A stretch of 64,000 bases of DNA from Cornus controversa. Lineage: Eukaryota; Streptophyta; Magnoliopsida; Cornales; Cornaceae. Shown one piece after another: positions 27,801-41,400 of the stretch (its first letter is position 1; every line of letters starts with the position of its first letter). A program made the position numbers and the translations under genes. The notes below the pieces were generated by a model. That model saw only the letters and a list, made by a program, of their open reading frames with translations, ran no database searches and was not told the DNA's origin. Location: assembly GCA_026545225.1 (NCBI GenBank), contig CM048846.1:38761501-38825500 (forward strand). Reading direction: 5' to 3'.

Positions 27801-30800
27801 ATTTATATTCACATTTCTTAGTCTCATTTTTCCTTACTTTCTACACTTTTAAAATAGTTTTCACACATTTAAAATAATTTTTCACACATTTCAAGTACTT
27901 TTTGACACACTTAAAACAAATACTATTTTATATTTTTTCTGTCCAATTTTTGTAAGAATTATTAGCCTTATTTTAAAAATGTTCTTAACAAAAAAATCAT
28001 AATAATATATATTCACTTTTTTAGGCTTATATTTTCTCACCTTTTACACATTTAAAGTTTTTCACACATTTAAAAAACTTTTACACATACGTAAAACAAA
28101 TACTTTTTTATGTTTTTTTTTTCAAATTTTTTAACTTTTAGCCTTATTTGAAAGATGTATTATCATTCACTTTTTTAGACTTATATTTTCTCACCTTTCA
28201 CACATTTAAAGTACTTTTCACACATTTAAAAAAAGTTTACACAAACGTAAAACAAATACATTTTTTGTTCTTTCTAGCCAATTTTTTTTGGAACTTTTAG
28301 ACTTATTGGAAAGATTTATTTGCACAAAAAAATTCATATTCACATTTGTTGATCTAATTTTTTCTCACTTTTCACACATTTAAAGTAATTTTCAACACAC
28401 TTAAAATAAATAATTTTTTATGTTTTTTCTAACCAATTTTTTGCAACCTCTAAGCCTGATTTGAAAAATGTATTTGCACAAAAAAATCATAAAGATTTGT
28501 GTTCACAACTCTTTGTCTCATTTTTTCTCACTTTCCACACTTTTAAAGTATTTTCACACACATTTACAGCGCTTTTCGACACACTTAAAACAAATACTTT
28601 TTATGTTTTTTCTATCCAATTTTTTTTTAAACTCTTCGACTTGTTAGAAAGACGCTTTTGTACAAAAAAAATAATAATAATTTATATTCACATTTCTTAG
28701 TCTCATTTTCCCTTACTTTTTACACTTTTAAAATAATTTTCACACATTTAAAATACTTTTGCACACATTTAAAGTACTTTTCGACGCACTTAAAACAAAT
28801 ATTATTTTATGTTTTTTCTGTCCAATTTTTGTAAGAATTCTTAGCCTTATTTCAAGAATGTACTTGAACAAAAAAATCATAATAATAAATATTCATATTT
28901 TTAATCACATTTTTCCCACTTTTGTCTCATTTAAAGTACTTTTACAAACACTTAAAACAAAAAAATTTTAATATTTTTTTTCCAAATTTATTAACTTTTA
29001 GCCTTATTTGAAGGATATATTAGCACAAAAAAATCATAAAAATTAATATTCACTTTTTTAGGCTTATATTTTCTCACCTTTCACACATTTAAAAAAAATT
29101 TACATATACGTAAAACAAATACTTTTTTATGTTTTTTTTCTAAATTTTTTAACTTTTAGCCTTATTTCAAAGATGTATTATCACAAAAAAAATCATAAAA
29201 ATTAATATTCACTTTTTTAGGCCAATATTTTCTCAACTTTCACACATTTAAAGTACTTTTCACACATTTAAAGTATTTTCACACATTTAAAGAAGTTTTA
29301 CACATACGTAAAACAAATACTTTTTTATGTTCTTTTCATCCAATTTTTTTTCTGAACTTTTAGACTTATTTGAAGGACGTCTTTGCACAAATAAAATCAT
29401 AAAAATTAATATTCACATTTCTTAGTCTCATTTTTCCTTACTTTCTACACTTTTAAAATAATTTTCACACATTTAAAATACTTTTTCACACATTTAAAGT
29501 AATTTTCAATACACTTAAAACAAATATATTTTATGTTTTCTCTGTCCAATCTTTGTAGTAATTATTAGCCTTATTTGAAGAATGTACTTGAACAAAAAAA
29601 TCATAATAATATATATTCACTTTTTTAGGCTTATATTTTTTCTCACCTTTCACACATTTAAAGTTTTTTCACACATTTAAAAAACTTTTACACATACGTA
29701 AAATAAATACTTTTTTATGTTTTTTTTTCTGAATTTTATAACTTTTAGTCTTATTTGAAAAATGTATGATCACAAAAAAAATCATAAAAATCAATATTCA
29801 CTTTTTTAGGCTTATATTCAAAATTTATATTCACAATTCTTAGTATCATTTTTCCTCACTTTCCACACTTTTAAATTATTTTCACACACATTTACAGCGC
29901 TTTCCAACACACTTAAAACAAATACTTTTTTATGTTCTTTCTATCCAATTTTTTTTGAAACTCTTAGACTTGTTAAAAGGACGCATTTGCAGAAAAAAAA
30001 TCATAAATATTTAGATTCACATTTCTTAGTCTCATTTTTCCTTACTTTCTACACTTTTAAAATAATTTTTCACAGATTTAAAGTACTTTTCGATGCACTT
30101 AAAACAAATACTATTTTATGTTTTTTCTGTCCGATTTTTGTAAGAATTCTTAGCCTTATTTGAAGGATGTACTTGAACAAAAAAATCATAATAATATATA
30201 TTCACATTTTTAATCACATTTTCCCACTTTTCACTCATTTAAAGTACTTTTACACACACTTAAAACAAAAACTTTTTAATATTTCTTTTGCAAATTTATT
30301 ATCTTTTTGCCTTATTTGAAGATTGTATTATCACAAAAAATAATATTCACCTTTTTAGGCTAATATTTTATTACCTTTCACACATTTAAAGTACTTGTCA
30401 CACATTTAATGAACTTTTATAGAAACGTAAAACAAATACTTTTTTTGTTCTTTCTATCCAATTTTTTTTGGAACTTTTAAACTTATTTGAAAGATTTATT
30501 TGCACAAACGAATTCATAAAAATTTATATTCCATTTTTTGATCTAATTTTTTCTCACTTTTCACACATTTAAAGTAATTTTCAACACACTTAAAACAAAT
30601 AATTTTTTATGATTTTTCTAACCAATTTTTTTGAAACCTCTAAGCCTGATTTGAAAAATGTATTTGCACAAAAAAATCACCAAAATTTATATTCACAATT
30701 CTTAGTTTCATTTTTCCTCACTTTCCACACTTTTAAAGTATTTTCACACACATTTATAGCGCTTTTCGACACACTTAAAACAAATATTTTTTTATGTTCT

Positions 30801-33800
30801 TTCTATCCAACTTTTTTTGAAACTCTTAGACTTGTTGAAAGGACGCATTTGCAGAAAAAAAATCATAAATATTTAGATTCACATTTCTTAGTCTCATTTT
30901 CCTTTACTTTCTATACTTTTAAAATAATTTTCACACATTTAAAATACTTTTTCACACATTTAAAGTACTTTTCGACGCACTTAAAACAAATACTATTTTA
31001 TGTTTTTCAATCCAATTTTTGTAAGGATTCCTAGCCTTATTTGAAGGATGTACTTGAACAAAAAAATCATAATAATATATATTCACATTTTTAATCACAT
31101 TTTTCTCACTTTTGACTCATTTAAAGTACTTTTACACACACTTAAAACAAAAACTTTTTAATATTTTTTTTCCAAATTTATTAACTTTTAGCCTTATTTG
31201 AAGGATGTATTAGGACAAAAAAATCATAAAAATTAATATTCACTTTTTTAGGCTTATATTTTCTCACGTTTCACACATTTAAAGTCTTTTCACACATTTA
31301 AAATTTTTTTACACATACGTAAAACAAATACTTTTTTATGTTTTTTTTCTAAATTTTTTAACTTTTAGCCTTATTTGAAAGATGTATTATCACAAAAAAA
31401 ATCATAAAAATTAATATTCACTTTTTTAGGCTAATATTTTCTCACCTTTCACACATTTAAAGTACTTTTCACATATTTAAAGAACTTTTACACAAACGTA
31501 AAGCAAATACTTTTTTCGTCTTTCTATCAAAATTTTTTTGAAACTTTTAGACTCATTTGAATGATTTAGTTGCACAAAAAAATTCATAAAAATTTATATT
31601 CACATTTTTTTATCTAATTTTTTTCACTTTTCACACATATAAAATAATTTCCACACACTTAAAACAAATAATATTTTATGTTTTTTCTAACCAATTTTTT
31701 TGACAATTTTTGTAAGAATTCTTAGCCTTATTTGAAGGATGTACTTGAACAAAAAAGTCATAATAATATATATTCACTTTTTTAATCACATTTTTCACAC
31801 TTTTCACTCATTTAAAGTACTTTTACACACACTTAAAACAAAAAAATTTTAATATTTTTTTTCCAAATTTATTAACTTTTAGCCATATTTGAAGGATGTA
31901 TTATCACAAAAAAATCATAAAAATTAATATTCACTTTTTTAGGCTTATATTTTCTCACCTTTCACACATTTAAAGTTTTTTCACACAATTAAAAAACTTT
32001 TACACATACGTAAAATAAATACTTTTTTATGTTTTTTTTCTAAATTTTTTAACTTTTAGCCTTATTTGAAGGTTGTATTATCACCAAAAAAATTATAAAA
32101 ATTAATATTCATTTTTTTCGGCTTATATTTTCTCAACTTTCATACACTTAAACTACTTTTCACACATTTAAAGTGTTTTCCCACATTTAAAGAACTTTTA
32201 CACATACGTAAAACAAATACTTTTTTTTGTTCTTTCCATCCAATTTTTTTTGAACTTTTAGACTTATTTGAAGGATGTATTTGCACAAATAAAATCATAA
32301 AAATTTATATTCACATTTCTTAGTCTCATTTTTCTTTACTTTCTACATTTTTAAAATAATTTTCACACATTTAAAATATTTTTTCACACATTTAAAGTAC
32401 TTTTCGACACACTTAAAACAAATACTATTTTATGGTTTTTCTGTTTAATCTTTCTAAGAATTATTAGCCTTATTTGAAGGATGTATTATCACAAAAAAAT
32501 CATAAGAATATATATTCACTTTTTTAGGCTTATATTTTCTCAACTTTCACACATTTAAAGTACTTTTCACACATTTAAAGTTTTTTCACACATTTAAAGA
32601 ACTTTTACACATACGTAAAAGAAATCATTTTTTATGTTCTTTCAATCCAATTTTTTTTTTGAACTTTTAGACTTATTTGAAGGACATCTTTGCACAAATA
32701 AAATCATAAAAATTTATATTCACATTTCTTAGTGTCATTTTTCTTTTCTTTCTACACTTTTAAAATAATTTTAACACATTTAAAATATTTTTTCTCACAT
32801 TTAAAGTACTTTTCGACACACTTAAAACAAATACTATTTTATGGTTTTTCTGTTTAACCTTTCTAAGAATTATTACCTTATTTGAAGGACGTATTATCAC
32901 AAAAAAATCATAAGAATATATATTCACTTTTTTTGGCTTATAATTTCTCAACTTCCACACATTTAAAGTTTTTTCACACATTTAAAAAAAATTTACACAT
33001 ACGTAAAACAAATACTTTTTTATATTTTTTTTTTCTAAATTTTAAAACTTTTAGCCTTATTTGAATGATGTATTATCACAAAAAAAATCATAAAAATCAA
33101 TATTCACTTTTTTAGGCTTATATTTTCTCACCTTTCACACATTTAAAGAACTTTTACACTAACGTAAAACAACTATATTTTTTGTTCTTTCTATCCAATT
33201 TTTTTTGGAACTTTTAAACTTATTTGAAAGATTTATTTGCACAAAAAAATTTATAAAAATTTATATTGACATTTTTTGATCTAATTTTTTCTCACTTTTC
33301 ACACATTTAAAGTAATTTTCCACACACTTAAAAGAAATAATTTTTTATATTTTTTCTAACCAATTTTTTTGGAACCTCTAAGCCTGATTTGAAAAATGTA
33401 TTTGCACAAAAAAATCATAAAAATTTATATTCACAATTCTTAGTCTCATTTTTCCTTACTTTCCACACTTTTAAAGTATTTTCACACACACTTACAGCAC
33501 TTTTCAACACACTTAAAACAAATACTATTTAATATTTTCTCTGTCCAATTTTTGTAAGAATTCTTAGACTCATTTGAAGGATGCACTTGAACAAAAAAAT
33601 CATAATAATATACATTCACATTTTTCCCAGTTTTCACTCATTTAAAGTACTTTTACACACAATTAAAACAAAAAAAGAATTATACTTTTTTTCCAAAATT
33701 GTTAACTTTTAGCCTTATTCGAATAATGTATTATTACAAAAAACTCATAAAAATTAATATTCACTTTTTTAGGCTTATATTTTCTCACTTTTGACACATT

Positions 33801-35400
33801 TAAAGTATTTTCACACACATTTACAGCGCTTTTCGACACACTTAAAACAAATAATTTTTTATGTTCTTTCTATCCAATTTTTTTTTAAACTCTTAGACTT
33901 GATAGAAGGACGCCTTCGTACCAAAAAAATAATAATAATTTATATTCACATTTCTTAGTCTCATTTTCCCTTACTTTCTACACTTTTAAAATAATTTTCA
34001 CACATTTAAAATACTTTTTCACACATTTAAATTACTTTTCGACGCACTTAAAACAAATACTATTTTATATTTTTTCAGTCCAATTTTTGTAAGAATTCCT
34101 AGCCTTATTTGAAAGATGTACTTGAACAAAAAAATCATAATAATATATATTCACATTTTTAATCACATTTTTCCCACTTTTGACTCATTTAAAGTACTTT
34201 TACACACACTTAAAACAAAAACTTTTTAATATTTTATTTCCAAATTTATTAACTTTTAGCCTTATTTGAAGAATGTATTAGCACAAAAAAATCATAAAAA
34301 TTAATATTCACTTTTTTAGGTTATATTTTCTCACGTTTCACACATTTAAAGTTTTTTCACACATTTAAAAATTTTTTACACATACGTAAAAAAAATACTT
34401 TTTTATGTTTTTTTTTTCTAAATTTTTTAACTTTTAGCCTTATTTGAAGTTTGTATTATCCCAAAAAAAATCATAAATATTACTATTCACTTTTTTAGGC
34501 TTATATTTTCTCAACTCTAAAGTTTTTTTCACACATTTAAAGAACTTTTACACATACGTAAAACAAATACTTTTTTATGTTCTTTCCATCCAACTTTTTT
34601 TTTGAACTTTTAGACTTATTTGAAGGACGTCTTTGCACAAATAAAATAATAAAAATTTATATTTACTTTCTTAGGCTTATAGTTTCTCACCTTATTTAAA
34701 GTTTTTCACACATTTAAAGAACTTTTACACATACGTAAAACAAATACTTTTTTATGTTTTTTTTTTCCAAATTTATTAACTTTTAGCCTTATTTGAAGGA
34801 TGTATTATCACAAAAAAATCATAAAAATTAATATTAACTATTTTAGGCACATATTTTCTCACCTTTCACACTTTCAAAATAATTTTCACACATTTAAAAT
34901 TTTTTCACACATTTAAAGTACTTTTACACAAACTTAAAACAAATAGTTTTTTAGGTTTTTTTTCTAAATTTTTTAACTTTTAGCCTTATTTGAAGAATGT
35001 ATTATCACAAAAAAAATCATAAAAATTAATATTCACTTTTTTAGGCTTATATTTTCTCAACTTTCACACATTTAAATTACTTTTCACACACTTAAAGTTT
35101 TTTCACACATTTAAAGAACTTTTACGCTTACGTAAAATAAATTCTTTTTTATGTTCTTTCCATCCAAGTTTTTTTGAAACTTTTAGACTTATTTGAAGGA
35201 CGTATTTGCACAAATATAATAATAAAAATTTATATTCACATTTCTTAGTCTCATTTTCCAAAATTTCTACACTTTTAAAATAATTTTCACACATTTAAAA
35301 TACTTTTTCACACATATAAGGTACTTTTTGACGCACTTAAAACAAATACTATTTAAGGGTTTCCCTGCCCAATTTTTGTAACAATTCTTAGCCTTATTTA
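24851..35400. repeat. Satellite block, mixed A/B/C/D with local duplications
   Basis: D monomers occur at 26837, 28445, 30635 and 33373 (spacings 1608, 2190, 2738). There is a repeat of about 566 bp (TGTTCTTG at 25811 and 26377), one of about 1.6 kb (TTCATATT at 26724 and 28333), and a tandem duplication of about 409 bp (CTGTTTAA at 32441 and 32850). Several fused monomers occur, for example near 29817 and 33800. The rest is ordinary A-B-C succession. No gene is seen. Confidence 0.8.
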
Positions 35401-38400
35401 AGGATGTACTTGAACAAAAAAATCATAACAATATACATTAACATTTTCAATCACATATTTCCCAGTTTTCACTCATTTAAAGTACTTTTACACATATTTA
35501 AAAGAAAAAAAATAATTTTTTTTCCAAAATTGTTAACTTTTAGCCTTATTCGAAGAATTTATTATCACAAAAAAATCATAAAAATTAATATTCATTTTTT
35601 TGGCTTATATTTTCTCACTTTTGACACATTTAAAGTACTTTCCACACATTTAAAGTTTTTTAACACATTTAAAGAACTTTTATACATACGTAAAAGAAAT
35701 ACTTTTTTATGTTCTTTCTATCCAATTTTTTTTGGAACTTTTATACTTATTTGAAAGATTTATTTGCACAAAAAAATCATAAAAATATATATTCAAATTT
35801 TTTAATCTCATTTTTTCCCACTTTTAACTCATTTAAAGTACTTTTCCACACACTTAAAAAAAATATTTTCTTATGCTTTTCTTTCTTATTTTTTTATCAA
35901 CTTTTAGCCTCATTTAAAGATGTATTTGCACAAAAAATTATAAAAAACTATATTCACATTTTTTAGACTGATTTTTTCACTTTTTCCACACATTTAAAAT
36001 ACATTCTCACACTTAAAACAAAAACTTTTTAATTTTTTTTCCCAAATTTATTAACTTTTAGCCATATTTGAAGGATGTATTATTAGAAAAAAATCATAAA
36101 AATTAGTATTAACTATTTTAGGCTCATATTTTCTCACCTTTCACACTTTAAAAATATTTTTCACACATTTAATATTTTTTTACACATTTAAAGTACATTT
36201 ACACAAACTTAAAACGAATACATTTTTATATTTTTTTTCTAAATTTTTTAACTTTTAGCCTTATTTGAATAATGTATTATCACAAAAAAAATCATAAAAA
36301 TTAATATTCACTTTTTTAGGCTTATATTTTCTCAACTTTCACACATTTAAAATACTTTTCACACATTTAAAGTTTTTTCACACATTTAAAGAACTTTTAC
36401 ACATACGCAAAACAAATTCTTTTTTATGTTCTTTCCATCCAATTTTTTTTGGAACTTTTAGACTTATTTGAAGAATGTATTTGTTCAAATATAATCATAA
36501 AAATTTATATTCACATTTCTTCGTTTCATTTTTCCTTACTTTCTACACTTTTAAAATAATTTTCAAACATTAAAAATACTTTTTCACACATTTAGAGTAC
36601 TTTTGACGCACTTAAAACAAATACTATTTTATGTTTTCTGTATCCAATTTTTGTAAGAATTCTTAGCCTTATTTGAAGGATTTACAAGAACAAAAAAATA
36701 ACAATAATATACATTCACATTTTTAATCACATTTTTCTCACTTTTCACTCATTTAAAGTACTTTTACACACACTTAAAACAAAAACTTTTTAATATTTTT
36801 TTCCAGATTTATTAACTTTTTGCCTTATTTGAAGGATGTTTTATCACAAAAAAATCATAAAAATTAGTATTCACTTTTTTAGGCTTATATTTTCTCACCT
36901 GTCACACATTTAAAGTTTTTACACACATTTAAAGAACTTTTACACATATTTAAAATAAATACTTTTTTATGTTTTTTTTTCTAGATTTTTTTACTTTTAC
37001 CCTTATTTGAAGGATGTATTATCACAAAAAGAATCATAAAAATTAATGTTCACTCTTTTAGGCTTATATTTTCTCAACATTCACGCATTTAAAGTACTTT
37101 TCAGACATTTAAAAATTTTCACACATTTAAACAACTTTTACACATACGTAAAACAAATACTTTTTTATGTTTTTTCCATCCAATTTTTTTTGAACTTTTA
37201 GACTTATTTGAAGGACGTATTTGCACAAATAAAATCATAAAAATTTATATTCACATTTCTTAGTCTCATTTTTCATTACTTTCTACACTTTAAAAAAAAA
37301 ATTCACACATTTAAAATGCTTTTTCACACATTTAAAATACTTTTCGACACACTTAAAACAAATACTATTTTATGTTTTTTCTGTCCAACTTTTGTAAGAA
37401 TTCTTTGCCTTATTTAAAGGATGTACTTGAACAAAAAAATCATAATAATATATATATTCACATTTTTAATCACATTTTTTTCAGTTTTCACTCATTTAAA
37501 GTACTTTTACACACACTTAAAACAACAAAAAAATTATGTTTATTTTCCAAAATTGTTAACTTTTAGCCTTATTCGAAAAATGTATTATCACAAAAAAAAT
37601 CATAAAAATTAATATTCACTTTTTTTGGCTTATATTTTCTCACTTTTGACACATTTAAAGTACTTTCCACACATTTAAAGTTTTTTAACACATTTAAAGA
37701 ACTTTTATACATACGTAAAAGAAATACTTTTTTATGTTCTTTCTATCCAATTTTTTTTGGAACTTTTATACTTATTTGAAAGATTTATTTGCACAAAAAA
37801 ATCATAAAAATATATATTCAAATTTTTTGATCTCATTTTTTCCCACTTTTAACTCATTTAAAGTACTTTTCCACACACTTAAAAAAAATATTTTCTTATG
37901 CTTTTCTTTCTTATTTTTTATCAACTTTTAGCCTCATTTAAAGATGTATTTGCACAAAAAATTATAAAAAACTATATTCACATTTTTTAGAATGATTTTT
38001 TCACTTTTTCCACACATTTAAAATACATTCTCACACTTAAAACAATAACTTTTTAAATTTTTTTCCCAAATTTATTAACTTTTAGCCATATTTTAAGGAT
38101 GTATTATCAGAAAAAAATCATAAAAATTAGTATTAACTATTTTAGGCTCATATTTTCTCACCTTTCACACTTTAAAAATATTTTTCACATATTTAATATT
38201 TTTTTACACATTTAAAGTACTTTTACACAAACTTAAAATGAATACATTTTTATATTTTTTTTCTAAATTTTTTAACTTTTAGCCTTATTTGAATAATGTA
38301 TTATCACAAAAAAAATCATAAAAATTAATATTCACTTTTTTAGGCTTATATTTTCTCAACTTTCACACATTTAAAATACTTTTCACACATTTAAAGTTTT

Positions 38401-41400
38401 TTCACACATTTAAAGAACTTTTACACATACGCAAAACAAATTCTTTTTTATGTTCTTTCCATCCAATTTTTTTTGGAACTTTTAGACTTATTTGAAGAAG
38501 TTATTTGTTCAAATATAATCATAAAAATTTATATTCACATTTCTTCGTTTAATTTTTCCTTACTTTCTACACTTTTAAAATAATTTTCAAAATTTAAAAA
38601 TACTTTTTCACACATTTAGAGTACTTTTTGGCGCACTTAAAACAAATACTATTTTATGTTTTCTGTATCCAATTTTTGTAAGAATTCTTAGCCTTATTTG
38701 AAGGATTTACAAGAACAAAAAAATAATAATAATATATATTCACATTTTTAATCACATTTTTCTCACTTCTCACTCATTTAAAATACTTTTACACACACTT
38801 AAAAGAAAAACTTTTTAATATTTTTTTTCAGATTTATTAACTTTTTGCCTTATTTGAAGGATGTTTTATCACAAAAAAATCATAAAAATTAATATTCACT
38901 TTTTTAGGCTTATATTTTCTCACCTGTCACACATTTAAAGTTTTTTCACACATTTAAAGAACTTTTACACATATTTAAAACAAATACTTTTTTATGTTTT
39001 TTTTTCTAAATTTTTTAATTTTACCCTTATTTGAAGGATGTATTATCACAAAAAGAATCATAAAAATTAATGTTCACTCTTTTAGGCTTATATTTTCTCA
39101 ACATTCACGCATTTAAAGTACTTTTCAGACATTTAAAAATTTTCACACATTTAAACAACTTTTACACATACGTAAAACAAATACTTTTTTATGTTTTTTT
39201 CATCCAATTTTTTTTCAACTTTTAGACTTATTTGAAGGACGTATTTGCACAAATAAAATCATAAAAATTTATATTCACATTTCTTAGTCTCATTTTTCAT
39301 TACTTTTTACACTTTAAAAAAAAATTCACACATTTAAAATGCTTTTTCACACATTTAAAATACTTTTCGACACACTTAAAACAAATACTATTTTATGTTT
39401 TTTCTGTCCAACTTTTGTAAGAATTTTTCGCCTTATTTGAAGGATGTACTTGAACAAAAAAATCATAATAATATATATTCACATTTTTAATCACATTTTT
39501 TTCAGTTTTCACTCATTTAAAGTACTTTTACACACACTTAAAACAAAAAAAAATGTTTATTTTCCAAAATTGTTAACTTTTAGCCTTATTCGAAAAATGT
39601 ATTATCACAAAAAAATCATAAAAATTAATATTCACTTTTTTTGGCTTATATTTTCTTACTTTTGACACATTTAAAGTACTTTTCACACATTTAAAGTTTT
39701 TCACACATTTAAAGAACTTTTATACATACGTAAAAGAAATACTTTTTTATGTTATTTCTATCCAATTTTTTTTGGAACTTTTAGACTTATTTAAAGGATT
39801 TATTTGCACAAAAAATCATAAAAATATATATTCAAATTTTTTAATCTCATTTTTTTTCCCACTTTTAACTCATTTAAAGTACTTTTCCACACACTTAAAA
39901 AAAATATTTTCTTATGTTTTTTCTTTCTTATTTTTATCAACTTTTTGGCTCATTTGAGAAATGTATTTGCAAAAGAAAATTATTAAAAATTATATTCACA
40001 TTTTTTGACTCATTTATTCTCTTTTTCCACACATTTAAAATACTTTCTCACACTTAAAACAAAAACTTTTTATTTTTTTATTTTTCCAAATTTATGAACT
40101 TTTAGCCTTATTTGAAGGATGTATTATCACAAAAAAATCATAAAAATTAATATTAACTATTTTACGCTCAAATTTTCTCACCTTTCACACTTTTAAAGTA
40201 TTTTTCACACATTTGAAGTTTTTTGACACATTTAAAGTACTTTTAAAGTATTATCACAAAAAAATCATAAAAGTATATATTCAAATTTTTTAATCTCATT
40301 TTTTTCCCACTTTTAACTCATTTAAAGTACTTTTCCACACACTTAAAAAAATATTTTCTTATGTTTTTTCTTTCTTATTTTTTATCAACTTTTTGGCTCA
40401 TTTGAAAAATGTATTTGCAAAAGAAAATTATTAAAAATTATATTCACATTTTTTGACTCATTTATTCTCTTTTTCCACACATTTAAAATACTTTCTCACA
40501 CTTAAAACAAAAACTTTTTATTTTTTTTTTCCGAATTTATGAACTTTTAGCCTTATTTGAAGGATGTATTGTCACAAAAAAATCATAAAAATTAATATTA
40601 ACTATTTTACGCTCATATTTTCTCACCTTTCACACTTTTAAAGTATTTTTCACACATTTGAAGTTTTTTGACACATTTAAAGTACTTTTACACAAGATTA
40701 AAAAAAAAGTTTTTTATGTTTTTTTTCTAAATTTTTTAACTTTTACCCTTATTTGAAGAATGTATTATCACAAAAAAAATCATAAAAATTAATATTCACT
40801 TTTTTATGCTTATATTTTCTCAACTTTCACACATTTAAAGTTTTTTCACACATTTAAAGAACTTTTACACATACGTAAAACAAATACCTTTTTATGTTCT
40901 TTCCATTCAATTTTTTTTTGAACTTTTAGACTTATTTGAAGGACCTATTTGCAAAAATAAAATCATAAAAATTTATATTCACATTTCTTAGTCTCATTTT
41001 TCATTACTTTCTACACTTTAAAAAAAAATTTCACACATTTAAAATGCTTTTTCACACATTTAAAATACTTTTCGACACACTTAAAACAAATACTATTTTA
41101 TGTTTTTTCTGTCCAACTTTTGTAAGAATTCTTCGCCTTATTTGAAAGATGTACTTGAACAAAAAAATCATAATAATATATATTCACATTTTTAATCACA
41201 TTTTTTTCAGTTTTCACTCATTTAAAGTACTTTTACACAAACTTAAAACAAAAAAAAAATTATGTTTATTTTCCAAAATTGTTAACTTTTAGCCTTATTC
41301 GAAAAATGTATTATGACAAAAAAATCATAAAAATTAATATTCACTTTTTTTGGCTTATATTTTCTCACTTTTGACACATTTAAAGTAGTTTTCACACATT

